Positions 12,001 to 23,600 of a stretch of 64,000 nt of DNA are shown here, piece after piece; within the stretch, counting starts at the first letter, position 1; each line of letters begins with the position of its first letter. The notes under the pieces were generated by a model that saw only the letters and a program-made list of their open reading frames with translations, was not told the origin of the DNA and ran no database searches. Source of the DNA: Acanthaster planci. Taxonomy: Eukaryota > Echinodermata > Asteroidea > Valvatida > Acanthasteridae. The stretch is from positions 1,988,795 to 2,052,794 of the forward strand of contig NW_019091416.1 in assembly GCF_001949145.1 (NCBI RefSeq), given 5' to 3'. The position numbers and the translations under genes are program-made.

Positions 12001-15000
12001 CTCTAAGGACCATCCCGTGTCCCCACAGTGCCATCATGGGACCAATACAAGACCCCAAGTCTGACTTCAAATTGCAAGCTATTCCAAAGAAGGGCAACAT
12101 AAGCATCTCTTATCATTGCAGATCCTGTTACTTGACGGGTCTTGTGAATGGTCTTGTGATGGGTCTTGTGATGGGTCTTGTGAATGGTCTTGTGATGGGT
12201 CTTGTGAATGGTCTTGTGATGGGTCTTATGATGGGTCTTGTGATGGGTCTTGTGACTGGTCTTGTGACGGGTCTTGTGACGGGTCTTGTGAATGGTCTTG
12301 TTCATGGTCTTGTGACGGGTCTTGTTCATGGTCTTGTTCATGGTCTTGTGACGGGTCTTGTTCATGGTTTGTGAATTGTGTTATAATGACAGTCTGGACT
12401 CCAGCATCACCATTTTCTATCCCAACAATCAAACAATACCTTGTGGGCATGATGAACAGGGGTAATATTGACCTAATCTAAGTGTCATATACCATTATTG
12501 GCAGACAGCTGCATGCTACATGTCTACAGCTCATACTGGCAATGTAAATAACTGGCCATCAAAAGTATCTAAAATATGCAACAGACAAGTACATAGTGTC
12601 TTCAAACGTACAAACTCTTCCACCAACAAAGGGTTTCGTACAAGGCAACTAATGCTTCAGCAAATGGACTCTGGAGGACCTTAACTGCTCTTACTTGGGA
12701 TGCCTGAGTGCAGTGACGCATCGTTTGTGGTCCCCGAGGGCACTCCAGACCAGTGCGTAACCATCCCGACTCCCCGACACCACATGCCACCTGTCCAGCC
12801 GGACGCTGGTGATGGGCCCCTGGTGGGTATGGGGGTTGATGAAGCCAAAGCGGTTGGTGTTCTTGGGAGACTGGTACAGCATCTAGGGGAGAAAATGGGA
12901 CAAAAAACATCCATCACCAGCTGTGGCTTGTCTCTCTTCATTTTAATATTGTACATCACAGTTTATCATCACAAAAAACGTCCTTCATGGCATTTAAACA
13001 ATCAAATTTCTCATTATATTTAACACAGAAAAACATGTTAAATACTAAAGCCATGCAAAATTGTATTCATTGCAACAACATAGATATCTTCATTCCATTG
13101 TCTTTAGCAGTGCACTGTTTCCAACCCCCCTCCAAAAAAAGCATGTAAGCAGGTCATTTAAAATGTATTACATTAAATGTAAAATGTATTACATTTTGGT
13201 TAAACCAAAAAGCACTGATACTCATTATAGTCTGCTCTGTCGAGAAATTCACTCCTTGTTTTCCCAAGCATGGGCCGGTACAGTTCAAGAATCGAAAGAC
13301 TCTGTTCCTCATAAAATCTTTTCTGTTCCTGAGATCTATAAGACTTTGCTTTTGTCGTGCATTTAAAATAACTGTTTGTGGACACACTTACTTTGATGAG
13401 GCAAGCATCTTTGATACTCCATAGTTTGACTCGTCCCCCCTCACATCCGCTCACCACCCTATCACCATGTATGGCCACCGCTGTCACCTGGTGTATGTGC
13501 TTGAAGGTGCGTAGACATTTACCCGTGCTAAAATTCCAGACTGCAGCAGAGGAAAGTAGCACACAAAAGCGTAAATATGAATAAGCCATCCTGCTGGATA
13601 TTGTGCCTTGGTATATAACTGGGCCAGCAATGTAAATTACCGAATGCCAGATTCTTAAACCTTAAAGACTGAAAGAAATCCATGATGACATTTTTTTCCT
13701 GATAACAGTATCTCGTGACTTAGCTAGAGAGGAAAGTACACTGTGCTCTTATGTGATGGACTCTGACCTAAGTCGGCACATGGATGTACACTGAGCACAC
13801 AAGCGTGTCATTCACATTTAATCTGTGTTTAACTTGTTACTGTGATGGTCCTGTTGACATGATTAAAAAGACCAATAGCTCTATCAAAACCTGGTTTCTG
13901 CTGAAAAAAAATTGTCGCTATTTCAGCTTGGTTGTTTCCGACCCAGCCGCATTGCACTGGTTTGAACAGCATCAATTTTTGACGAGGTAACTAGTTCCAA
14001 CACATTGAGGTTTGGAAAGGCAAAGAAACTTTTGCTGTAACCTTTGACGACGTTATCCTTCCCGCCTGACACCACGAGGCTGTCTTTCCGGTCGTGGGAC
14101 ATATCCAAGCAGAGGATGGTATCCTGATGGCCGTGGAAGATTCTTTGAGGTTTGCCAGTCTTCACATCCCAACACCTGTCAGAATGACAAGAATCCAAGA
14201 AGTTGGAGGGGAGAAAGGGGAAAACCAATAAATCTGACATGGTTCAAAATTTCTGCAACTTCAGCACCAAATTTAACTGTCCAGCTAAGCGATATAGATA
14301 TTGCTCAGCAAATTTCATGTGCTAAGCAAAACTGGCTGGTATCCAGTCACATAAAATATATATTGCATGACACATTGGCCAGAAACCAGCTCGTACTATA
14401 CATGTAATTCAGCAGCAGTTTTGACATTGTGTCTCTAGTTCCCTATTTCATTGCGCTGCTCATCACAAAAATGCTAAGCAAAATTCAGTAGGGAATCAGT
14501 CAGAAGCTACACATACATTATATGATTTGTTTTGGCTGGTAACCTGTTTCTACAAAAGAAACAGTTGTGGACGTGATGGTTAGCAGATTTCTATGCTTAG
14601 TAATTTTATGAAAATTATACTTACCTGATGCTGGTGTCAAAGCTTCCACTGAGAACATATCCCTCGCGATCATTAATGTACAGACATTTGATAGATCCAG
14701 CATGGCCGGTGATCACTGGCCCGGTATCATGGCCTGTTGCCACGTCCAGGAATCTGACATGACGGTCAAAAGATCCTATGGCCACTAGCTGGCCGTAGTT
14801 GTAGGAGACCACTCGGTTGAAATCATCCCTACATATATCAGAAACAACACAATAGAACAATTGATGATTTATTGCAACAAAACAATATTACCTCTATAGA
14901 GTCACCGCTGAAGTTATTTTGTACAATTTTCCTTGGTCCAATGGAATACCTGTCAACAACGGATATCCGTAAGAAAAGTTATGGGCGCTTTTTGCCTTGC

Positions 15001-18000
15001 TTACACTCAGTATTAGTCACTTCAATAGCAACACCAAGACCAATGTTTTGAATGGCAGAGTGTGCTTTAACTCTATCACTTTATTATTATTTCTTGGAAT
15101 TCCTTAATCCTTTCAGTTGGAGGTGCATTTCTTATTTAAGAATAGTTTTGCTCTAGTCTGCACTTTGTCAAGACAGAGAAATCAACTAAGTGAAATTCTC
15201 CAGCAGAGAATTAACGCACCAACTTTAATTAGACTAGTTTGCATTAATAATCAGTGGGATAAAACTTCAAAATTGAAGTAGTTCAATCTCTTACTGATCT
15301 GAAAGCACCATGACATTATAAGCTCCACAGTACACGTTCCTCTCTTCCATCTCCACGTTGTCGGTCACAATGCCGCTGTAGGAGCTGCTCATGTTGATCT
15401 CTGACTTAAAATCCACCTCCATGGCAGGGAGGTCAGAAGGAGCTACCGTGAGGCCGTCACCCATCAATCGTGGAACGGGAACAGTGCGGTAGCTGGCAAA
15501 CACCGGATTGCCTCCTTGAGCAGAAGATCCCTTCAATTTGCAAGAATATTAATCACTTCTGTAAAAATTGGCATTGATTAATGTTAAGCCTTGAGCTTTT
15601 TCTACTTTTAACTACTGGGGCATCACTCACTTCCAAGGGTGGGAGTTTTGAGGACTCTAACTGCCCAAAATTCTGGAAAACGCAGAAAGATCTTTGGTTT
15701 TCTCAAAAACAGAGAGGAAAATCCCAAGTGAATGTTATGAAATTTCTGGGCAAAAATGTAAAAAAATTTTTACTTTATAATAACAAACTGTTGAAAATCT
15801 TTCCTGGAATCTCTAAACAAAATGTAATCAGCAATACAGTGAAAGAAAAAACAACAACTTAGCCAGGCATCTGTTTCTGTTACAATGCTAATAAAGACTT
15901 TACTTTTCTCAGCAAGTACGCTGTGGTTAGTAGCTTCTTGCATCTTGACTCCAGACACTCTTTTCCTTTACCTGCATCAACATCACTTCCTCCCATAGCA
16001 ACTGTCTCATCCTCAAGTCTTCCTCCACCTCCTTGGCGATGTGTGCCCAGTGGCGGCTGACACCCATGCAGCTCACCAGGTCCCCGTAGTCCAGATAGCT
16101 CAGGATGCTCTTGGACAAGTGGACGGGCAAGTCTCGGATGAAGTCCCGGTGGTGCCATACCCCGCCCAGGGCGGAGCGGGAGGTGGGCATGACGCAGAGG
16201 GTGGGGTCAATGGAAGACATTTCGAAGGAGTTGACTGTGCCGGCTGCTTCAGAGTCCTCCTCTCCGTCCTCCACAAGGATGTGGGCGGAGTCCAAATATT
16301 CACACGAGTCAAATGGACAGCAGACGGATGATGAATATTCATGGCCAGCTGTCCGCAGCAGGTCATTTTGAGGGTAGGTGTTGGAACTGTAGGAGTAGAC
16401 AGTGTCAGCCAGAGATTCCTTTTCATAATCTGAAAGAGAACACCAAAGACTGAATGTTAAAATTTAACTCTCATACTGTACCACTATGCATTTTTCTCAA
16501 TAATTTTTGGTGCAAAATTCTAAATACAGTAGACTCTTGTTAATACGAGCTCAGATAAGATGAGATTCAGGTTCAGGGGAGCATATTTCGCCAATCCTGA
16601 CCAAAGTGTGTACATTCCTGTGAGGACAAAAATCATTAATACGAGCGTTGGACACACTAGATTTCGGTTAACACGAGCACTTTTTCCGGTCCGGTCGAGT
16701 GCAGATATATATGTGACCCACTCTGTGAAAATAAGTCTTAAGTCACCAGAACCACTTTTTGAGTTTTAATTTGTATTGGAAATAGCAAATTGAGTTTTTT
16801 TTATTGATGTATCACTCAGTTTGGCATCCTAATAGAAGTGGATACTCCATGGTGAAAAATGCTGTGGGTTCCTATTGCTTTACACTGTGCACAGTTATTC
16901 TATTAAAAGGACTTTGTACTCCAAAGTGGCTCTGACGACTTAAGACTCATTTTCTCAAAGTGGGTCACATATTGTTACCTCTCTATTTAGAACGAGCATT
17001 TTGAAAACAACTTGTCAATCAACAAACACAGGTGCTGTTGTACTACATTTGTGGCAGAGCCAATTTATGTTGAAAATTAATATAAATTTATATTTAGACT
17101 TGCTTCCGCCCTCTGCTTCAACATGCACAGTGTAGATTAGATTTTACATGAGTTAAGTCAGGTGCACATGGTCATACTTGTGCAAGTTCAGTCAGTGTGC
17201 CAGGGGCTTATCTTACTCATTATTTTGGAAATGTGAAGAGTTTGGTGATAATTAACCTTCTTGTGAAACCAGTTCTTCATATTGTTTCATTTACAAACGC
17301 AACTGGTTTCTTGTAAAATCCCCCCCCCCAAAAAAAAGATTGTTTCTTAACAGGTTCTTTTCTTGTTTTGACTTTTGTTTCAATTATTTAAATGCTGCAT
17401 TTGGTTTTGGTTTTTTCTTAAATATAAATTGCATTTAATGACATTTCTGAGACAAAAAGTTGAGGGGGGATTTTGTGTCCTTGTGATTGTTCTCTTCTAA
17501 AGATCCCAAGTTACATTTGGAGGGCTGACGTAATGTTACAATTTCCCCCCACAGTATGCAGGTTTTTCAGGCTACGCATTCAGGACTGAGCAGCGTGGAA
17601 CAATATACCATGCAAATTTCAAAAGATTTAAATGCTTGATCCATATGTTTCATTTTAAGGAAAATATCTGGTTAGGTTTTTGCCATATGTTCTGATAAGG
17701 AGACTTTTGTTTACAGTTTCCAAGGACAGCCAGTTTCTGCTACTCAACACCTTGAACTGCAGAAGACAAATTTTCTTGACATGCCTGATTAAACACATAA
17801 AGACAAAATCAAGAAAATGTCCAGCCTCTCTGTTAATGCACAGAGGATTAGCAAGCATACAAGACTCAATTACTTGCTGATCCACCAACAAACATCGTTA
17901 ATCCCTAAATAAATTTGAAGTATTTCGCCCACTGGTGGACTGACTGACTACTTTGATGGGTGCAGTAGACCAAGAACTCTCTTGTGTTGACCCAGGTAAA

Positions 18001-19237
18001 CTTATGTATTTACCTGGGTAAATACATCTTCCTGAGGCACAGTGACACACAAAGGCACTGCACAAACTGAGGGAAAAGGATCAATATGTGGGATTCCGCT
18101 GACTTGTTGCGACTGACCAACAATGCACACTAAAGCAAATGTGAGTCCAATTTGGTCAAACTTCAGGACTGTTTCTCTAAATTGTAGCTATTGAGATTGC
18201 AATATGCCAAAAAGTGAAAGAACAGTAGATTTTTAGACTGCATGCAGTACATTGGAACTTGATAGCGCGTGTCCCAAAATTGCAATCAAAATTTTTATGG
18301 TGTTATCTTGAACCTTCTTAGTAAGACATTCATCTCCCCAAAATCACCACTTTAATTCTCTAGACAACAACTAGCAAATGGGTGTGTTGTTTCTTAGTTT
18401 CGCCTTTTTAATGTACATGCATTACATGTAGTTTAAATGCAAGAAAGATTGCATATCTTGCCTGATGTTCCTACATCAACTCTGGAAAAACAACTGTGCA
18501 CATAATGAATGGGGAAACTTTAGGAACAAAAGGGATTTTCACAAAAGCAGTTTCCACTTGCCTGTAGAAGAAACTTTCCCCAGAGGGGGGTAGGCTGTGG
18601 TGTGGGTAAGTGGGTGTGGCTTCAGCCATGAATGTTAAACCATGGAGGGTCACGGCTTATGAGAATATGGGATAATTATTATACACCACTGACTTATACC
18701 TTCATCGCAAACTCCTTGACTGGCCCTCTCTTCCGATGCAAGCATCGTTCTGGCCAGAGTTCCAATTCTGTACAACAATTCTCCATTACACATCTGTAGC
18801 ACCCCAAGCAGGTAATTGGCTTTGCTCCAGTATTTAGCCTGCTGGAACCACTGCCAGGTCTCAGTCACCGTCTGCTCCGTTTTTGACGTCCAGAGCGCCC
18901 TGTCCTGTCCGGTACTTGCCCCATCGCCCACGACGCTCGGGTGCATCCGAGAGCGGGCATAGGTGAAGTCTTTGCCGATGAGCGGGTGCAAGAGGTTCAC
19001 CGCATAGCGCAGGAGGTTGAAGCTGTGGAAACGTCGCACCAGGCCCAGTGTGAATGTCCTCCTGGTCTGTTCGCCGGCCCGCTGGAACCACTGCCGTGTC
19101 TGGGACAGGCGGTTGCGTATCCGGCAGCTCTCACACTTGTCGCAGGACGTGGTCACTGTGCCATACTCACATCGAAGTTCCGGTGCTTTGCCGAGATTGT
19201 ACTCGAAGTGTTCAACGTTCTCTGCAGGATGTTTCAT
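9026..19237 (-). CDS. FBXW10: FBXW10-like F-box and WD40-repeat protein
   Basis: The nine coding exons on the minus strand, in transcript order, are 19237-18700, 16429-15972, 15530-15295, 14828-14625, 14175-14042, 13540-13392, 12882-12695, 11376-11218 and 10694-9026. They sum to 3735 nt (1244 aa plus stop) and every phase closes. The start chosen is the ATG at 19237-19235, because the following residues (LGKAPELRCEYG, then CDKCESCRIR) resemble the FBXW10 N-terminus. An F-box spans about residues 275-312 (DFIRDLPVHLSKSILSYLDY). WD40 blades span about 411-690 (for example GSFDRHVRFLDVATG, SGGKDNVVKVWNFSTGKCL, GCEDGKLRIWNMLSGDCL). The last exon encodes a roughly 555-residue basic, Ser/Thr/Pro-rich tail that is probably disordered and ends in a short charged helix. 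The family is expected to be an SCF ubiquitin-ligase substrate receptor; the substrate is unknown. The exon 3 acceptor (GAAG before 15530) is the weakest junction. Confidence 0.88.
10881..11013 (-). repeat. B-box-bearing short repeat, copy 1 (in last intron of FBXW10-like gene)
   Basis: This resembles the copy at 46360-46503. Shared features include CGGGTTTTGCCC at the left, CACTGTATGCTCAGTG, GAGAGCTTGC and ACTCGAACCCACGACC. Read on the minus strand the last of these gives GGTCGTGGGTTCGAGT, a Pol III B-box or tRNA T-arm-like sequence. The right inverted terminus seen in the other copy is not recognisable here. Confidence 0.6.
11428..11557. mobile_element. pogo/Tigger-like transposon end (fragment)
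   Basis: The sequence begins CAGGTACAACCTCGTTAATT immediately after a TA dinucleotide, then repeats GTTAATACAAAATTC and later CAAGGTTCCTGTTATAACAA. Tc1/mariner-pogo (Tigger) ends typically read CAG...ACCTCGTTAATA with TA target sites. The other end is not clear, so the extent is approximate. Confidence 0.4.
11559..11715. mobile_element. Hairpin MITE with about 70-bp inverted arms
   Basis: The left arm (GACCTGCTAACCTTG, then ACTCCTTCCTGACGTCAGGC, ACCACACA, ATTTAAATGA) is the reverse complement, with mismatches, of the right arm (TCATTTAAATG, TGTGTGGT, GCCTGACCTGAGGAAGGAGT, TTGGCAGGTC). Little loop remains, so nearly the whole element is foldback. It has no coding capacity. It lies in the intron between exons 7 and 8 of the FBXW10-like gene. 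Confidence 0.7.
11983..12409. mobile_element. hAT-like non-autonomous element, CAGTGTTGTAGTC family, copy B with expanded arm
   Basis: The left terminus CAGTGTTGTAGTCGAGACC starts at 11983. The right terminus is eroded (GACTCCAGCATCA against the expected GACTACAACACTG). The flanks CCATTTTT (11975-11982) and CCATTTTC (12410-12417) match at 7 of 8 positions. The core at about 12052-12125 is in the opposite orientation to copy A, so this copy is inserted the other way round. One arm has expanded into the 12-bp minisatellite listed separately. Confidence 0.7.
12137..12370. repeat. 12-bp minisatellite (GGTCTTGTGANG)n
   Basis: About 19 tandem copies of a 12-bp unit alternate between GGTCTTGTGATG, GGTCTTGTGAAT, GGTCTTGTGACG and GGTCTTGTTCAT. 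Because 12 is divisible by 3, several frames stay open on both strands and produce spurious repetitive proteins. It is the expanded right arm of the hAT-like copy B. Confidence 0.9.
16527..17000. mobile_element. pogo/Tigger-like element interrupted by a MITE
   Basis: The element begins CAGTAGACTCTTGTTAATAC just after TA, and has internal repeats of the form TTAATACGAGC, TTAACACGAGC and, beyond the nested MITE, TTTAGAACGAGC. This resembles Tc1/mariner-pogo termini. No transposase frame is present. The far end is uncertain. It lies in the first intron of the FBXW10-like gene. Confidence 0.45.
16711..16970. mobile_element. 260-bp MITE with about 50-bp terminal inverted repeats, nested
   Basis: The left end ATGTGACCCACTCTGTGAAA, continuing AATAAGTCTTAAGTCACCAG, is the inverted copy of the right end, which reads CTGACGACTTAAGACTCATT, then TTCTCAAAGTGGGTCACAT. 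The inverted match extends about 50 bp at high identity. The flanks are AT-rich (TATAT before, ATTG after), so the target duplication is probably TA or a few bases. It splits the pogo-like element, which dates it as the younger insertion. Confidence 0.75.
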
Positions 19238-20697
19238 GGTGTCCACATTAAGATTACATCCCCCTTCCCACTTCACATCCCACGGTCACGGTGGCTGCAG
19301 ATCTTATCATCTATACATTCTTCTTTTCTCTAACAGATTCAGTAGACTTGCATCTGTCATTAAAAAAGTATAATTTCAAATTGATTTTGTGATTTCTTTT
19401 TGAGAAAAAGTTGCTTTCAGTAACTTCCAAATGCCCTCAATCAGTGTTTACAGCTGGAGTTTAATACCACAAGCACATTTAGCCTCAGTTTTGGTTAGTC
19501 ATTGTCAATCATGTCAGTACAAACTGTGAATGTGTGGATAGCGTGGCTTATAAACTACAGGGCCTACAGAGTGCAACTCCACAGGCCCTACATTGTAGGC
19601 CTAAACTATTTTCAATTTGGAAAACACTGGTTATTGGTCCTGAGTTACTGAACATAATCACACTTCAGCCTAAGAGTCTGGCAACTTATTGTATCCCCAC
19701 TCATTTTTTTAGACTAGTCTTGACCTCAAATGTCCTACGTTTCTATGAAAATGAAAAACAAAACGGAACGTTGCATCCTGCTTCCACTTTTTTTTCATAC
19801 AGGACAGGCCTAGCATCTCAAAAATAACAAACATGACAAAAGGTCAGTTACTGCAGAAATGCTGAAAGACATGATTCTGGGACTGAGAAAAATTTCAGTG
19901 AAATATTTCTTGACTCCTCTTGTAACGTTAGAGTTTGTACACAACCATTGAACCAATGAAGCGGTATCAGGCCTCAGATGCATTCTTTCCAGACATGCTG
20001 GACGTTCCAGCGCAGAATGGGCATGCAGTTTTTCACGTTATGACCATCAACCGTGCCTTCCCCGTTTTGTTGAACCTCAACTTGGTACATCTAACAAGAC
20101 GTTGGAACTTAATTGGACAACTTACGGATGGTACTTGGAATACGTACGCCACAGCATCGGCGCTGGACTCTACGCTGGAAAGTTTCAATGCATCATCACC
20201 ATATGGCAGTGCATAAATATTGCAGTCACCACGGAGATACAGACGCTGTTAACGAGAATAAAATGCATTTTATTCTTATACAAGTCTATGTATCGCCTAG
20301 TTCCACTTTCAATGTGTTGTATTTGTAAATTTAAAGGAAAACTCATTACCCTTGGGTACCAGTCTACTAGAGTCCCAATTGATTTTTGTTTGGCGTTGCA
20401 CTCCAGCATCGAAGATATCCCTTATCCAGAAAGTGAAGTACTGGTACAAGTTTATTAAGGCAACAGCAACGCCCCCAATCGGCCGGTATTTCTCGAATTA
20501 CAATCATGGAAAGTACATGTACATGTACTATGGACGCGCACGCTAGGCCTACATGCGAGAGAGAGAGACGTGGCCGTTTCCCATTCATCGGAGTTAATAA
20601 CTGTGAATGGATGAATTGATTGACGCATAAAAATACTCTTTGACGTGGGCTTATCCTTGTCCCATGTGTGGATGTGGGACGGCTTCGATCTGTCGCT
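19238..20697. promoter_or_regulatory. Divergent intergenic region, putative bidirectional promoter
   Basis: The FBXW10-like gene (minus) and the TXNDC11-like gene (plus) start translation 1.46 kb apart, head to head. Both 5' UTRs and promoters must lie here unless an upstream noncoding exon sits elsewhere. The half nearest TXNDC11 (about 20470-20697) is richer in CG dinucleotides and contains a GA repeat (GAGAGAGAGA near 20560) and a TACATGTACATGTAC tract near 20515. No TATA box can be assigned with confidence. No recognisable coding sequence is seen. Confidence 0.5.
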
Positions 20698-23600
20698 ATG
20701 CTGGCAGATGTTCCGTCACCCCACTCCGACGAGGGACTGTCATCATCTACTGCGACCGGCGGTACAGATCTTGGCAGCGCCAGTAGCGCCATCGGCGCGC
20801 CCACCTTTTCTTGGCCTCATCCTTCCCTGCAACACGTGAATGTCGCCGCCGTGTTGCTCAAAGCGATGGCCAGATCTGTCCGGAAAAATCCCGAAGTTTT
20901 CAGTTTACTATTTGTGGCATTCCTGTGTCTTGTGGTCGCGAAGTATACTCAGAACAGGTGATTTGGAAATCGAATGTTGGACATTATTCATGTGATTTAT
21001 TGCCATTATTTTGTTATGTTTCTGAATTGCCGTGTTGGTCATACTCTGATTCATCGAAAATATAATGTATCCTGATAAATCAACAGTTTGGTTGATGGGA
21101 TTGCACTTTCATACATTATAGTTAACAGTAGACCTTTAGTCTGTGGATTACCATGCACGTCTATTGATACCTTTCTTGCATATACATGAAATGTATGGAA
21201 AGAGTTCCCCCATACACGGACATTGCATGATGACACCCTGTGCATAAACCTTAAATGATATGAGACTGGTCTGCAGAATTCTAGCCTAAGTCAAGTGTTT
21301 GTAAAGTAAATATGTCAATGTTCTCACTGCTAAATTTGACTCTCAGGACTTTTTATCACTTTCTGGTGGCTTATAACTTATAAACCACTGCAAAATTAAT
21401 ATGTGTGGGCTCTATGTATTTATAAGCGGAAAATGTTTGATGTTTTGAATAATGCATTTTGCAATTTAGATAACCAGCAGAGGCACACACCAGAACTTCA
21501 AGACTGTCCAACTCGGAGAAGTCCCTTTCATAAGAGACAAAATCAGTCCCCTAAGAAGGAGAATATCTCTCAAAAAGGTTTTTTGTCCAAATTGGCAGGG
21601 ATCCAAAAACCTGCATGCAACCATCATTTTGTTCCCTACATTTTTCATTCACATAAGCTAATGTATTTCAGTTGTTTTAATCAACTTTGTACCAGTCTAC
21701 ATGTATGTACCGTAAATGTAAAAGACTGATACGCAGACAATTGTATTTGATGCAGTCTTTTCCCCATTCTTAATGTCCCATTGTAGACACCTGCAAAAAC
21801 AAATCGTAGAATTTTTAAAACAGCAACCAAGCATGTTTTCGTCTGCCAAATCAAAGGATCCCAAAGGCAATTGTAGGATCCTCAAGCCTACTTAAAAAAG
21901 CCCATGTTTCAGGAGACGTTCTCTCTTCAAGGGGACTGATTTTGTTGATGAACAAAGGAACATTGCAAAGTTTCTCTAAATTCTGATTGTTCTGATGTTC
22001 ATGCATTCCACTACTGATAACTGTGAGACTGTAGTATGGCATAAACATGCAGATAACATTATGCTGAGAAAGATGAAAAATTGAACCGCTTTTGATCTGG
22101 TAACATGAGTTTTTTTGTGATATTACAATAAGCTAAGTGATTGGCTGTGCTCAAAGGTATTGCAGTAGATAATGAAATAATAATTTGATGCTGAAACAAT
22201 GACATGAAAATTCTCAACTTTGAAATTAAAAATTGACAGTAATATTTTTTCTTGAATTTTTTTGACAGTAGATAATGAAATAATGATTTGATGCTGAAAC
22301 ACTGACATGAAAATTCTCAACTTTGAAATTAAAAATTGACAGTAATATTTTTTTCTTGGAATTTTTTTTTCCCAGTGGAGCTTCTCAGTCACCGGCTGCC
22401 CCTCCGCCAATCTTCCCCAAGGACTCTCCTGTCTTTGAATTCAGCAATGGGGACATGCAGAGCGCCTTGTCCCGAATCCAGAGGGAAGAAAACGAGTTTT
22501 CGTTTGTGATGTATTATGCCCACTGGGATGGGAACTCTCGAGATATTGCTGTTGAATTTGACAGGGCAGCCAGGCAGCTGTCGCATCGGGTATGTTATGA
22601 ATGATACATTATTTCTCTTAGCAGTACATGGCATTAGATTTCGACATCATAGCATTTTTATGAATTTTATTCAGCAAATTGGAAGCTCAGTTTACAGGGC
22701 AAAAAATTCATTCAAAAAAAGCATTTCCTTTCCATGTACCTAAAAATTTCAAATTCAGGTTCACTTTGATTACAATTTAGAAACCCATTTTTCCTGATTT
22801 GTTAACAAACCTCAGAGAGAATTTATTCCTTCAAAAGAATTATTCATTTCCAGTGATGGCCAAGGACACCAGACTCAAATGGTTAATTATGGACTTTTTA
22901 ATGAAATTGTGCCTTGCAATAACATCTATCAGGGCTTACACACACGATATGCACAGACCTATTATGTACATGTGTATCTATAGCATGGTTCACCCAAAAT
23001 TGATATTCATCTATAACTGAGCAAGCAAATCCAGTCTCCATATGCGTGCGAGGCAGTTTTGCCATTTCTGTATTTTCCTAGCTTCTTGACGTTGCTTTAG
23101 GGTACTTCTGCACAGAGTCACGGAGTCCATAGTGTACATGTGCTGTAGTTTCCACAGGATTAGCAGCTGTAGACAAAATATTTAGTTGTTCTTGTGCAAA
23201 ATAAAATTCCAGCGTCTGCCAAAGAAATTGGATTGAGTTACCAAGGGTGAGATTTGTCAGGATTGGCTGCTGCAGACAAAATATTTATTTATTCTTGTGC
23301 AAAATGAAATTCCAATGTCTACCAATAAATTGGATTAAGTTACCAAGGGTAAGATTTGTCAGGATTTTTCCTACTTTTTTTTTTCATCAGGACTTTAAAT
23401 TCTGGAAAATTCTGAGATTACTGTGATGGTGTTTTAACTTATATAAAAGTTGATATAGAAAACAAGAAATGGATATTTTAAGGGATGGTTTTAGGCAAAG
23501 AAAAGTGTAAACCGTAGACCCAACACTGCCACCGAGCCCTGAAAACCTCTGGTGATAATTGTGTGGATATTTTGTTTTCTTCTTATCTCACCCCTGTCAG

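Noticed and set aside
12003-12481. Long open frames on both strands encoding repetitive proteins
   Set aside because: They are produced by the 12-bp minisatellite of the hAT-like element; a unit divisible by 3 keeps several frames open.
18861-19333. Plus-strand and alternative minus-strand frames over FBXW10-like exon 1
   Set aside because: They are shadows of the real frame, which carries the Cys motif and WF/W patterns of FBXW10 proteins.
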